From NCBI GenBank assembly GCA_024752435.1, contig CP103026.1:186001-250000 (forward strand): a DNA stretch of 64,000 nucleotides, in the 5' to 3' direction. Source of the stretch: Allantophomopsis cytisporea (Eukaryota > Ascomycota > Leotiomycetes > Phacidiales > Phacidiaceae). The notes below the pieces were generated by a model. The model was not told the DNA's origin. It saw nothing but the letters and a program-made list of their open reading frames with translations, and did no database searches. How positions within the stretch are numbered: the first letter of the stretch is position 1; each line of letters begins with the position of its first letter. This document shows, piece by piece, positions 42,237 through 55,386 of the stretch. The translations under genes and the position numbers were made by a program.

Positions 42237-44921
42237 CTATCGTTCATACTTGATGATCTTTTCCGCCTCCAAATGTCGCTCCTTATCCGCTCTTTCTTCA
42301 CGAACTACCGCCTCCTGAGCAGCCTTGTTGCTCTCAATCGACTGCATGACCTGCCGATTAACCTCCTTCTCCATCGTACCCTCTGAATCCTCGCCCCCAT
42401 CTGCAGCCGACGGACTCTTAGACTCAGCGGCAGGACTCTTTGAAGAAGCCTGGTCACCAACCCTCTTCTTCGCTCTCCACTCTCCCAGCGCCTTCCCATT
42501 CTGCACCCGACCATCTGGTAGCCCCTTCTTCGTCAATCTCACGCCATTCTCGTCCATCAAAGGTGGTTTCTTCAGTGCTGATGCCGGTTTGAACATGCCC
42601 GATTGGAAAGAGCCCACGTTAGAAGATACAGTGCTGTTTTGCAGCCATGCTGGTCTCTGAGTATCAGTCACGTTGAAAGTGCCTGGATTTTCAGCAAGCT
42701 TGGCGGCTGGTGGTAAAGTAGGAGGTCCCTGGGCTTGTGGTGCATATGTTGCAGGTGGATGGTATGGAGACTGGTACTCTTGGCTCTCCCGTGAACTACC
42801 AGGTGCCGTTCCATCTTTGCGAGGGCGTCCTCTTGGGCGACGTGGTTGTTCGTTAGATGAGTCGGAGAGCTGATCGGATGATGGTCTGTAAACTCGTGGT
42901 GAGAAGGACTGGTAAGATGTCGTCTGTGGTTGTTGCGGTGGCTGTGACTGTGACTGTGACTGTGACTGGGGAGGAGGCTGCATGTGTGAGGGGTGTAAAG
43001 GTTGCGAGATCACTGGTTTGGATGGAGGCGGCTGAGACATCTGAGGCGGTCTGAGATGCGATAAACCTAGTTCTGATTGGAGTGGTGACCGCTGCGATGA
43101 ATACTGAGGTGCTTGAGAGCTAGGCTGAGATGACGGAGGTGGTTGTTGATATGGACCAATATATGGAACTCCTTGGTTGCTTTGGACTGGTTGATTCGGA
43201 GGAGGTGGGGGTCTAGTGAGAGGCATGTGACCCGGTCTTGCGCCGCCATTGAGTTGCTGAGTATATTTCTGGAGGTGCTGGCCGTGTGGGGAATTCGCAT
43301 GGACTACCGTATGTTCAGATGGAGGATGGACGATGTTATAAGTAGCCATGACTGTTGATTCAGTTAGATATCTCTGTCTCTTATTCGAGAGACTGGTAGT
43401 ATCTGATGGGGCCTCAGCAGGTCGCTTTCGCTGATCGTCTTCTTGTCGGCGATATTCAGCAACTGTTATTGGTTGTGATGGTGCATTAGCTGGTACCCCT
43501 CCATTGACTGGCCCATTTCCGTTGACTGATTCTACTGCCTGAGGGAACCTTGAAGATTCCTCTAAACGTTTCAATCGATTCTTCATGAATTGTAGTTCCA
43601 TCTTTAACCCATCGACCTCACTAGCTTTTTGGTTGATTTTGGATATGCTATCAGTCAAAGCATCCACTTCTTCAACAGTAAATTTGACAGTGTCATCTGA
43701 GTCTTGAGGAGGAGCGAAGCTGTTTGGTCGCTGCGCTCGTAAAGCATGAATCTCTCGCCAGATTCCGTCACCCATCTGTTGGAGATTGGCTTGAAAATTT
43801 GCAGTGGTGGCTTTGGAATTCAATTCGAAGCGGATCTGTTCCATGAAGCCTTTGAAAGTTCGCGAATCATGCTCGATCCTCTCCACCCTGTCGACAATTC
43901 TATCGATATCTTGCTTCTGAGATTCCAGTTGAATTTCGGCTCGCTGCGCAAACTCCTTCAGGCTGCTGATGACTTCTTCCTGGCTCATGTTGGATCTTTC
44001 AGGCGGATCCGTCTCAACAACCATTGGTGATAGGCTTCGTCGCTGGGGTGATGCTTCAGAACGCTTTGAATTTGTCTCTGGAATGGCTGCCATCTGACCG
44101 GAAATTGAAGATGGTATATCGAAGCGCTTCACTATGTTTAGTTGCTCATCGAGCCCAATGCTATAATCCATGCTGTGATCCGTTGTCCTGTAATCACGGA
44201 AAACTGTTCTCATAGCCGGCAGCTCTAGGGCGATTCCCCCCCTAAATGAATGTTAGATAATTTGCGCGATATTGATAGCAATTTCGAGATGAAAAGTTCA
44301 AAGTTTGTGGTGGTTTCTAGAATATAACATAGAAGACGACTGAAGTCTTTGTCATTGTGAATAACGAGTATCGACAGTAGGCAAGCAGCGCCTTGGAATG
44401 AGGTCTTATGAGAGCGTGTAAACGATACTTACCTTGCTAACACGCCACTTTCTGGAGCTTCTACACATACAAAGCCAAGGACATCACCACAACCTCTGCA
44501 TGCGAGATCAATGAAAGAACTACAATACACATACAAGTTAGTGGCTTGAAACGTGATATGGGTCAGGCGGAGAGACAAGGGTCTATATGGATATGTCCGC
44601 CTACCTATCTGTTAGTAACCCACTCGCTCCAGCATGCACGGCGCCTTTCTCCTCTAGACCAGCCAATTTGACATTATAGAAGGCTTCTTTCGTAGGAGCG
44701 TAATGAGACTTCCCAATCTTCCACCAGGCGTTCTCAAAGCTTGCAGCTTCTCGTTGACACTTTCTGCAATAGCACGTGACGGTTACCGGGTTCACCGTAT
44801 CCGTTTCCATACTGTTGTCACTGGCGTTGACTCTAGCAGGAACTTCTATTTGAGACTATATATCATCAGCAATTGACATGCGCAGACAATGCATTTCAGC
44901 ACTCACCGTTTGTGAAGCCAT
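42237..44921 (-). CDS. Mis18/Yippee-like zinc-fold protein with coiled coils and an AT-hook (5 exons)
   Basis: Exons 44921-44907, 44855-44605, 44519-44433 and 44241-42237 give 785 aa (introns 51, 85 and 191 nt; four coding exons, all in phase). Residues about 30-145 look like a Mis18/Yippee-type fold: CYCRKC (33-38) and, after ~57 residues, CRGCGDVLGFVC (96-107), followed by a hydrophobic strand region. Two coiled-coil stretches follow (about 211-252 and 305-347), then a long Pro/Gln/Ser-rich part. An AT-hook core RPRGRPRKDG lies near residue 585. Mis18 proteins prime centromeres for CENP-A loading; the AT-hook fits a chromatin role. Fold assignment is by cysteine pattern and is moderately sure; function is inferred. 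Confidence 0.75.
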
Positions 44922-45457
44922 TGTGAAGAGTCCGGCTTACCGGAACAGGCTTTTTTTACAATGGGCGAAAGAAAAGTTTTAGTCTGAAGCAAGCTCGTAT
45001 CGGTAACTGGGGGGGAAAGAGTAGGTAATATATAAAGTTTTAGGGGACGAGAGGTCGGTTGTATCATGCCACATTGTCCTACAGGTGAAGCAGATGTCAC
45101 AGAGCGTGCATGAGTGTCATCCTGAAGAATATTTTTTATCAGAGGTGATGGGTGAAATATTAATCAATTTTAAAACGAAATTATGCCTCATTGAATCAAT
45201 TATTACAATTTCAAATCTCCGATAATTTAGGTCGGAAACTAGATCTACCGATTCGCGCTAGTCTCACCGCCCTCGCTTACGCGTCCCTTGGAAAATTATT
45301 CCGGCAGGACTTATCCAGTACGTGCCGGTCGTGCCAGTCAAGGATAACAGCAGTGAGCACGTCCAATGTGCGATCGATAGCTGATTTATTCTTGTACGGG
45401 CTCACTTTTGTCGATGCACATAAATAAATCCTCGACAACACCAGCACCAGCACGGCG
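44922..45457. promoter_or_regulatory. bidirectional promoter region between the Mis18-like gene and REX1
   Basis: 536 nt separate the two divergent start codons, so the promoters must share this space. A T-run (44951) and an A/T-rich centre (45130-45190) are visible. Specific factor sites are not recognised. Confidence 0.5.
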
Positions 45458-47824
45458 ATGTCATCGCCACAAAGAGACCATGAACGACGGCCTGCGGGCT
45501 CACCAGACTCACGTTCGACAAACAAATCCTCAGATCGAAACAATAAGAAAAAGCGCAAGCATCATGAGCGTTTCTCTCCACCCGCCGCCGTAGGAGCTAC
45601 ACTTTCGTTACTTCGCCAGCCAGATCTGCCAACATTCAACCTCACCACCAAAACTACCAGCAGCGCCGAGGCCGAATCTAAGGACAGTGCTGGAGATGAC
45701 TGGCAAACCGTCGAGAATGGAAGAGCTACGAAGAGAGCCAAGAAAATCCCCAAGGCGCATTCGTCGAATTATCCTACCATCACATTCTCTTCTGATGCCA
45801 GAATTCAGTCACAAGTGAAGCTGTCTGACCTTCAAGGTTTGATACTCTATCTGCTAGCAGATGGACCTGCACCGCAATGGATAGCTGTCAAACATCGCCC
45901 TCAGATTCGAAAAGTTGTCACTTTGATGGTTCCTGGTCTCGAACAACATATGTTTGAAGAGCTTAAGCCAAGTTCGGAGGGCGCCAAAGTCGAGGAAGAA
46001 GACTCTACAAACGGAAATTGCAAGGCAAAGAGAAGCTCACCCGACGACTACTACCCCAAAAAGCTCGATGCAGACAAAATTCCAGAAGATGTAAAATCCT
46101 TCGCAGACATGTTCGAACATCTGTGGCCGATGAAGACACCAGGAGATGAAAGATTTGGGAAGATGCATTCCCCAATGGCTGCGATGCTTACAGCACCAGT
46201 TCAGAAGAGTACAGAAGAGAAGGACAACAACAGAAAGGGTGCCAAGCCCGTGAGAGAGCCATCGGGCTGGAAGAACCAGCGAACCCGAATCACTGAATAC
46301 ATCTCGAATCCAGAAGAGCTTCTCGAAAACGAATACGTTTTACATCCAGCAGCCTATGACGATCCAGTGGAACGGGCAGAGCTATTAGAAAGTCGCAGAG
46401 TAGGAAAGACAACAAAGGAAGATGGATGGGTAGACACAGCTGTATCAAGATTCGAAGACGGTACCGTTGCGGAAAGTGATTTTGAGGAGGGAAGTCTCAC
46501 TGCAGGAAGAGAAGTGCTCGCAATGGACTGTGAAATGTGCAAGACGGGAGAAAAGGAATTCTCTTTAACCCGCATAAGTCTGGTCAGATGGGACGGCACT
46601 GTCTTCTTGGATGAGCTTGTCAAGCCTGAAAAGCCCATCATCGATTATTTAACTATGTACTCTGGTATTACCGAGGAACTCCTCGCGAATGTCACGACAA
46701 CCCTCCAGGATATTCAAAAGAAGCTGGTCGACTTATTACATCCTCGCACCATCCTCATCGGTCACTCTCTCAACTCCGATCTTCAAGCTCTGAAGCTCAC
46801 CCATCCATATATCATCGATACCTCCGTTTTGTTCCCTCACCCACGTGGCGCCCCACTCAAGTCCTCCCTTAAATACTTGGCACAGAAATACCTCAACCGA
46901 GAAATCCAGAAGGGTCACGGTTCAGCAGGTCACAACTCCATCGAAGACGCACGTACGTGTCTCGATCTTGTGAAGCAAAAGTGCGAGAAAGGAAAGTCTT
47001 GGGGAAACAGCGACGCAGCAGGAGAGAACCTCTTCCGTCGTATCGCACGATCAGGAGTAAGCTACAAGTCCCAAGGTGGAGCGGCAGTAGTAGCCGGCCA
47101 AATTGGAGGTAAAACAAGTGCAGCTATAGACTGGGGAGATCCAAAGAAAGGGGCTGGTGCCGCAGCGACTAATGTCATCGGCTGCCACAGCGACGAAGAG
47201 GTTGTAGCAGGTGTCAAGAGAGCTGTGCTTGGTGATCCCGATGGCAAGGAGGTGAAAGGAGGCGGAGTAGACTTTGTATGGGCGCGACTCAGAGAGCTGG
47301 AGGCTTTGAAAGGCTGGTGGAATAACAACAAGCAAGTCACTGTCGCACCTGCTGAGGCTGAAGCACCTGCGGCTCAGGTCACCGATGTCTCGACTGTAGC
47401 GCCTCCATTAGTCTCAGAAAGCAGCACCAACGTTATCTCGTCCAACGCATTGATAGATGCAACGCCAGCCACCGACTCCACCGTTACAGTTACAGCTCCA
47501 GCAACCGCTGCTGCAACTACTACAGTAACAGTCACTACCTCCCTTTCCGCCCCCTCCATCTCAGAAGCAACTCGCACGCTCACCTCCCGCATCCGTGAAA
47601 TCTACGATTCCCTCCCTCCCTGCACCGCCTTCATCATCTACAGCGGCTCCGGCGACCCGCGTGAGATGAGCCGCCTCCAGCAGCTGCAGCAGACTTTCAA
47701 GCGCGAGTACCGCGTTAAGAAGTGGGATGAGCTGAGCGTCAAGTGGACGGACGTCGAGGAGCAGACGCTCAAGCGAGCTGCACGAAACGCGCGAGACGGC
47801 ATTGCTTTCATGACTGTGAAATAG
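45458..47824 (+). CDS. REX1: REX1-type 3'-5' RNA exonuclease
   Basis: An intronless 788-aa ORF. The DEDDh exonuclease domain (about 348-515) has all expected acids: AMDCEMC (D353, E355), IGHSLNSDLQAL (Asp near 440) and GHNSIEDART (His near 491 and Asp five residues on). Rex1-specific flanks are present: LVKPEKPIIDYLTMYSGIT and SSLKYLAQKYL. In yeast, Rex1 trims 5S rRNA, tRNA and other small RNA 3' ends in the nucleus. The N-terminal basic region (NKKKRKHHER) fits nuclear import. A Thr/Val/Ala-rich linker (about 630-700) separates the exonuclease from a conserved C-terminal segment with FIIYSGSGDPREM. The GHDS usual in the family reads GHNS here. Confidence 0.9.
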   Translation: MSSPQRDHERRPAGSPDSRSTNKSSDRNNKKKRKHHERFSPPAAVGATLSLLRQPDLPTFNLTTKTTSSAEAESKDSAGDDWQTVENGRATKRAKKIPKAHSSNYPTITFSSDARIQSQVKLSDLQGLILYLLADGPAPQWIAVKHRPQIRKVVTLMVPGLEQHMFEELKPSSEGAKVEEEDSTNGNCKAKRSSPDDYYPKKLDADKIPEDVKSFADMFEHLWPMKTPGDERFGKMHSPMAAMLTAPVQKSTEEKDNNRKGAKPVREPSGWKNQRTRITEYISNPEELLENEYVLHPAAYDDPVERAELLESRRVGKTTKEDGWVDTAVSRFEDGTVAESDFEEGSLTAGREVLAMDCEMCKTGEKEFSLTRISLVRWDGTVFLDELVKPEKPIIDYLTMYSGITEELLANVTTTLQDIQKKLVDLLHPRTILIGHSLNSDLQALKLTHPYIIDTSVLFPHPRGAPLKSSLKYLAQKYLNREIQKGHGSAGHNSIEDARTCLDLVKQKCEKGKSWGNSDAAGENLFRRIARSGVSYKSQGGAAVVAGQIGGKTSAAIDWGDPKKGAGAAATNVIGCHSDEEVVAGVKRAVLGDPDGKEVKGGGVDFVWARLRELEALKGWWNNNKQVTVAPAEAEAPAAQVTDVSTVAPPLVSESSTNVISSNALIDATPATDSTVTVTAPATAAATTTVTVTTSLSAPSISEATRTLTSRIREIYDSLPPCTAFIIYSGSGDPREMSRLQQLQQTFKREYRVKKWDELSVKWTDVEEQTLKRAARNARDGIAFMTVK

Positions 47825-50800
47825 GAGATCTGTTCACGTCCGTATGTGTATATGTATGAGAGATTCTGAGGTGGGTTTCTGAGCATGGCGAGATGGGTGA
47901 GAATGCTATGAAGAATTGAGGGGGGTGTGAATAATGTTGATAAGACTGAGAGCCAAGTGTAGAATAGGGGGCTGGATCTAGTTTTCTTCTGGATTGGGAA
48001 TGACGATGCCCCATTGGGATCAATGCTGTGCTTTGTATCGGGCCGTGAGCTATACGAGCAGTTGCTACGGAAATCAATCTCATGTGCCCCGAACGTGCTT
48101 TCAATGTTATGATACTTCGATTCGTCTTGCGTATTCCTCCAATGTGATACATCCCTGTACATCTTCAATAGTCTCTGTCTTCAACCTAATCCGCTTGCCA
48201 TTTGAATCACTGAGAACCATCTGCATGTCAACGTTAACGCCCATCCAGCACCTCCTTTCACTTGCGTGCTCTCCACCACCAGCTACCGCTCAAACCGCAT
48301 CACGTATCTAACAGGTCTAAAATAAACCTCTACCAGCTTCGAATTCCATTACGCAATCCCCAGTAGCGACGAATGACATCGCTCAGTATGGATACAGAGG
48401 GCGACTACCAAAACAGGTCGTCGGGGCATGTCACATGCGAATCCAAAGCCCCCCGGCGTCCCAATGCCCATCCAAAATCCAAAGCCGTCATCCAGCCATG
48501 TTTTCACATGATGCGCATGATTCCAGCGCTGCGATCCCAAGAGCCGGCGCTACTGCTCATGCTCTACTGTGTAAGTACGATGTGTTTTGTGGCCATTGTA
48601 GCGCATGCCTATTGTAGAGCCCATGCCACAGCGAGGATGAAGAATCAGAGTCAGAGTTAGAGTCAGAGTCAAAGCTAGAGCCAGAGCCAGAGCCCGAGCT
48701 AGAGCTAGATTCCTTTGAAGTTGTAGTCAGTGTCAGCGGCAAAGTCAGCATCGAAGTCAGAGAGCTCTAGGCCGTTTTCAACGAACTCCAACGAAGAGCC
48801 CCAGTCATGCAAGCTCGCAGCGAGTGGAGGATCTACATTGCCACTCTAATACTTTAGAAGGAGACTCGAGGCTCGAGACACAGCAGATCAGAGGCGGCAG
48901 CTCTGCTCTGCCTGCCTCTGCTTATGCTTATGCTTCCTTCCTCGCAGAAATGCTACTAGGGTAAATACCCAGAAACGCACGCTTGCTAGCGGGTACGTCG
49001 ATCGCTCGGCAAGAGTTCCCGCATGGGGGCGCGCGGAGGGCTGGGTGGCAGCGGGAGGCGGCCAAACTAAGGTCGAGGGACTGGACGGATCAGGCAGTCG
49101 AGACGTGGCGCTGGGCTCTTCGGGGCGACGTGCTGCGGTTTTTAGGTCGATTGTGTTGAGACCGGCTCGGCAGGAGCTGCAGTCTGCTGTGATCTGCTGC
49201 GTACTTTTTGCCTGGTCGCTCGCTGATTATGCTCTTCTGTGCTCTACATGTAGAATGGGTCATGCGAGAGTGGTGACTTGGAATGCAGCGCTTCCAATGG
49301 GAGTCAAGGATCTGGAGGTCGTGTTGGTGATGATGGGCAACGATGGATGGTGTGCCTATAGATCATAAAGTTTAACCTGTAGTGTGATGGGCGATTAGGA
49401 TGGGGACGTGAGGGAGACGGTGCAAATAGCGATGGGTGAGTAGGTCAGATGAAACCAGTGAGAATGAGGACTGTTATTGGCAACCGGGATGCTGGAGTGC
49501 TCCTCTCAGCGTGATTCCCACGTCGAGGTCGGATGCGGCTTCACGGCCACACGGCCTTGTCACTTGTGCGTGTGGTGCAGCGCACGGCGTACATTCCTCA
49601 GATTCGATGCAAGTGCGCCAGCTGGATGTGCGAGGCTATCATGGATGTGGACATGACTGGACGTTATGAGCATTCCTTGCACTATTCTTCGTGGATCGTA
49701 CGTACTGGGCAGTAATGTGACCCAGTTCTAGATCAAGCGCTGGACTGTTGATGAATCTTTTTGACTTGCCGCAGTTCTCCACTCCAGTCATCAAGTAAGT
49801 GGGCTCAGTATAGTTGCAATTCACAAGTGAAACGTCTTTATTGGAAGTCGAGTAGATTGCAATGGGCAAGTGTGGTATGCGCGTGTATATGACATGCATA
49901 TGTAAGGAGAAGCCTTCGTATCCTGGTAATTGGGTGGTGAAGGCGTGGAGGTGCATGTTGTGCCCTCGATCGCTTGTTGCGATCCCGTGAGTGGACAGTG
50001 ATACGGACGATTTTGTCAAAGGACGGCAACTTATTTGGTCCATCGATGCACGCCGTGAGTGAGGCGCTACCTGTTTTTGTGCAAGAGCTGGTAGAGCCAT
50101 CAGGGTGTGGCCAGCAAGTGTGGTTTCAGATTTTGCAATGTGACAGGACCGATATTAGTCTAGGTGGTACTGTTGAGTGTTGGATCTGGGAGCGGCCACT
50201 CTGCGTGATCGTGACATCAACGGCCAGTCGTGATGGGTGATAGAACATGGTGTTGCTGTGGACGCGAGTATGATGTAATGCAATGGTAATATGCGTTGCT
50301 TCTAAGGGCGACGACATGGAGATTTGATGTCGTGATGAACAACACTCGGCTCAGCATCATCCGCCATCCTTCGAATCGGGAGTATGACTTTTCGCTTTCG
50401 ATATTGCGAGCTGCACTCGTCCTGTGGCTTGCCCTATCAGATTGCATATCTACTACAACCTCTGCTGCAGCTTGCATTCTTCGACCGGATTAGCTGTTTG
50501 TCTTGCAGCCATACGCAGGTTATGGCCAATTGAACGGCATGAATAGCGAAGGCTGGAGGGTTAGTGATATTTGGAGGTATTGATATATCGCGAATTGGGA
50601 AAATGTGCTTCTCAAGTGCCTATCTCTGACTTTGATTACAAAGTATAATCCTTGAAGGGACGGGATGGAAAGTAAACAGTATCAATGTTCGATTGCCCTT
50701 TCGAAGTGTTCCTTTGAGACATTGGTTCCACCATATCTTGAAATCAAGAGGACTACAAAGTATGATGCCAAGAAATATATATTAATATGTTCGTAAGGGG

Positions 50801-52972
50801 CCCCCAATTCTGTAAGGCTACTCAGTTTTAATACTGCATTGCTTCAACAGTATGTAACCTATGACTCCTGGACACATGAATGAAAGCTCATGTGATAGAG
50901 CTCACGTTACTCCTTCCCAACGAAACATGCCTCGTCATGGCCAACGACTGGGCCCCCAACGTCAAACCAGCAGGAAATTTGGTCCAAGCAATGTAGAAAA
51001 GTCTCTTTAGCAGCGACTTCCCTGTAACTGTGTATGTCATGCTTGAAATGCCGTGGCAGCGGATGGTGGGAAAGCGTATCAGCATTGTGACCTCGTCTGA
51101 TTGCTCTGGCACACTGGATGCTGCACCGCATGTATTGTGTACTACAACACAGCAATGTGGAATGGTGTCCAAGGAATCACAGCTCAAACCTGGCAATCTC
51201 TTGCCCCGTCAATCCGCGTCTTGGAAAGGGTCTTTACTGGCGGGTAGGGAAAGCAACAATTCGTGCTTCTCCTCACATGGCAGTGAGGTTACACATGGAC
51301 TACAGCTGCGATGATAGACATTTTCCGACAGAAACGACTTCGGAAAAGCGAGCAGGGATATGAAAATGAGAGATTGAGAAGACGAGAAACTAGAAACGAA
51401 TAAATACACATAATCATACCTACGTAAGGTGACCTACTGCGTTCTCCACAGGCTACATCGTCCTTCCAAAAAAGAGATAAGGAGAAGTTATTTTCGAGGT
51501 CTGGCAACCCATAAACTGAAAGTGGTTGGCTGGGAGCAGACGGAGAACGTCCGACGCGCTCCCTTCCGCACAGCATCAAGTTCGGCGGATTTCGTGCAGC
51601 GCACCATTCATCTGGATAAGTTTTTGGAGACCGTGCTTTTGCCAATTCCCCGGCTGATGAACCTCCCACCCCCCCAGATAGCCATGATGGATGAGGGATG
51701 GTGGCCCTGAGTATCACAACCTTGCCCGCTGCCCCCCCCCCCTCCCCCGTCCCCTGGCCCATGAACATTGAACCCTCCCCCCCCCATGCCGATGCTGCCT
51801 TTCTTTTTTTCCTCCGTAGACTGGAGCACGATCATTCTCCCAGATCGCTTATGAGCAGGCAGGACCGACAGACGGAGTCGTCTTCATTGGAGGTACTGTG
51901 AAAGGGTCGCCGAAAATCCGCCCCAAGTTTCCCGAACTTGACGAGTAATTTCCTATCAGTGAATGCTGGGTGGAGTTGGAAAGCTACGTGAAAAGCTTCG
52001 AGATTGCCGTATGGAATGCGGGACCGGAGAACTTATGAGCGAGGAAGAAGCATCTGAGAAGGCACTCCGAGGTTTTTGTCTGCTATGGCTTACAGAATAC
52101 GGAGTACCTGCACTGCAACTTCATGTACTCTGTATGTAATGTAGGTGCTGGGCGTTTAGAGTATTCAGATCGGGATCTGTAGACGGATAGAAATGTGAGC
52201 GATTCGGACGGGGTGCAGTGATGGACAACTAGGATGCTCTCAGCGATTAATTGTGCTCCATTACATTGTAGTTACATAATTCATCCCATGTTTTGGAAAA
52301 ATTCTCTCGCAGCTAGAAATGTGATCTATGAAAGAGTTAAAGAGTCAGGACATATGCAGGCCAGGTGTACTACAAGCTTCTTAACATCCACACGTACGCA
52401 GTACATATGAGCTGTAAGTCTTCCCCGTGGTCGGCTCCGGCAAGGGGAATAGAGTAGTTTAGGAGATGATGAATGGACTGAGTACGCAGAACTTCACTAA
52501 AGCAGTCCGTATCTCATGAACAGAGTTCGTGTTGCTTTTGATGTCGATTCACCACATGCGATCCTGCGATCTACATTTCTCTCGGTGGGTAGTACCACTA
52601 GACGCCGAGTTTGATAGACATGACGGATATAAGAACATTGTGAGAGGTATTCATACCTACGTATGTCTATCCATCCACGTTTGAGCCGTTGACCATACGA
52701 TCTAGGCTAAACCCTAATGCGCATGCCGAACGGTAAACAATGGATATGCTTCAATCCGAATACGGGTTGTGATGAGCACTAGACTTTAATGAAAATCTAC
52801 GCAGTGCCTCTCGATGGAGTAAACTTCCGCGCAAAAAAGTGGTGAGCCAAGGCGATGGATATTGTAGGTAGGCTCTGGTTCCTCGTGAAATGCTCGCAAA
52901 ATACCTATCAATCAGTCAGCTGGCGGACCAGCCGCCGGAATATCGCCTCCCATATGGATCTTGCGAGTTTTG

Positions 52973-53000
52973 CCTTTTGCCTTTTGCCTTTTGCCTTTTG
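52973..53000. repeat. tandem CCTTTTG x4
   Basis: Four exact 7-bp units inside the gene-free region. Confidence 0.9.
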
Positions 53001-55367
53001 AAATTTTTGACCTGGAGAGACATGACGGAGGTTTTAGGTAGACACCAAGACAAACAGCAATGGGCGTATGGGGGCTCGAGGACTTGCTGAATGGCGTGAG
53101 GCCAGGGATGAATGGCTGCCGCTGCTGTACATCATGCACGAGAGTTTATGAGACTTTTTTAGTAGCGCATAACACACACATAGGTATGTACGCAGTACGG
53201 TTGCACATGAGCACAGCGTATCGGGAGACGGCTGCACATCTGACTGAATCCTAATTAAGAGTGCGAGAAATATGATCAAATTCTGCAGCGTATGTATTTG
53301 GTGTACTCGAACGCTGACACTCGGAGCATGTACACCTGTGAAGGGGAGGACAGAATTCGTGAGTGCTTGAGTAGGCGGTAGGAAGGTCATAGACTTATTT
53401 CGTTGTATCGTTATGTCGTCGAAGTTTCTGCTTCCCTTCGATTCCCTTTCCTCTTTCTCTTTCTTTTTAAGGGGCGACTGGTATGGGTTGTCGCACAGGT
53501 ACTCCTGCGCGGATGATTGAGACCTTGTCAACTCTCTTTACCCTGAGGGAGAGGTCGCATTCTGATCTGATCTGCAGAAGCGTGGTATTTGGAGGGGAAT
53601 ATTTTTTATGGTGATCTATGGGGGGGGGATTTGAGGTATCGATAACGGGACCAAGCCGTTGATGTTGAATAGTACAAGGCAAGGCAAGGCAGTCGAATGC
53701 TCTGTGGCAGTAGATGTTAGTTGAAAGTCAATTGATATTTTGATCTTGAAATGCATTGAGTCATCGCTGGCGCTTGGAGAGCCGGCTGTACATGGATTTT
53801 GAGTCGATAGCCATAATAGTGAAGGGGATAGTTTGACGCGAGATGTGCATTTAGGCGGGAGTTAAGACATTGATGATAGTGGAAGAGGTGCATTGATGTG
53901 CAAGTACAGACGGGTATGTATGTATAGTATGTATTATAGTATGTAGTCGATAGGAATTGAGGTGATGTGGACACTCGAGTATATACTTAGTTAGGTGTGT
54001 ATGTATGGATGTATGGATGAAGTATGAATATCTTCCCTCCTTCGTAGTCTAGGCTTGGTCGTGACGGCAGAGCATCAAACTAGCAAGCCAGGCCATGCCA
54101 TGCCAGGTACTTTGCCTCTCTTTTCCTCTTCCTCCAGTCGTCAGGACCCTTCAAGATCTCTTTTGGCTTCCAATTCTTCTTCCAGGTCTTCCTTACGGTG
54201 GTGACCTTGCAAGCTTCAGGTGTCAAGCCATCCTTCCTCAGGTCTCGTCGTCCCTCATCTTCCTCCAAACGTACCTAGATACGGGCGGAGTATAAGATAC
54301 CGAAAGGAAGCGTATCTACCGAGAACCTAATGTCTCCGTGTGTTGTCTGCCATTTCGACCTTCATCTTCTCCCGCTTCTGGTTTCATCTGTATCTTTCCC
54401 GCTCGAGATCTTCGTATCCTGGATGTTATCTGGTATCTGTGGAGAGGGAAGCCGGCGTTCTCCCCCATTCACAACGGTGGATTCAAAGTGCTGCTACATC
54501 TTCATGTGCTCATCTCGCACCACGCAAAAGTACGCAACGTACGCCGGACGGACAGCTTTACACAAAGATGAATGGTGGAACTTGCAAAACAGACTTTCAC
54601 GCTTTACACCCTCTGTTCTGTGTCTCTATGCGTAATCATCGCACCACGCACAAGTCAAGGTCACTCACTAGTGTATGAATTGAATGAAATGCGAGAAGAG
54701 GTGGGAAGGATTGTGTACTATATGTGATGTGAGGACATAACGAGTAAGGTGGTGGTGAATCGACGAGTCACGTCAAGTCCCTCAGCAGAAGGCACATCAA
54801 TCATGTACCTGCTTTAGTACGAACGCTGATGTTGAGGTTAATCATGCTTTTTGGTAGGGAATAGGTACCTTTGAGACCGTTTTGTTGATTCTTTTTGTTT
54901 ATGTGATATATGGAAAAGGGAAACAGAAAGGAACAATGTTAATATGAAGCACCAGTGGCTTACATTGATTTCTATTTCTATTTTTTTATTTTCATCTATA
55001 TTTATGACTGTATTTATTTGTGAACATCGTTGATGCATTATTCAATACAGAAAGGTAAAAGGATTTGGTGGTCAGTGGATGATGGATCATCGTCATGATA
55101 GTCGGGGCAAAAGATATAAAGTACCGGAAGACATACGTCGATGGTAGACAGAGAGATCTCCGACACGGTCACTTGGGCTGTCAAAAACGCAGATCTTAGG
55201 TATCGTAAACGATGGAATCCACAAAAATTCAGACCCCGAGAGACTCGACCATCCTCGAGTACTGGAATTCTACAGAGAAGCGATGAAATTCATGAACGAA
55301 TCCCACTTACCGCGCACGCACGCACTTTGGGTATCGGAGAGACAGACTGACTATTTTATGAGCTACT

Positions 55368-55386
55368 CATTCATTCATTCATTCAT
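55368..55386. repeat. (CATT)n short tandem repeat
   Basis: Four to five CATT units; the complementary (GAAT)n run lies at 55443-55454. Confidence 0.8.

Noticed and set aside
45277..45558. Minus-strand ORF across the REX1 start
   Set aside because: It overlaps the REX1 coding sequence antisense, has no domain, and its open frame reflects codon bias of the real gene.
51289..51768. 159-codon minus ORF in the gene desert
   Set aside because: It runs through C/G-homopolymer sequence, has biased composition, and shows no domain or splice support.
53034..53531. 165-codon minus ORF
   Set aside because: Spans simple repeats and a T/C-rich tract with no recognisable motif; consistent with chance.
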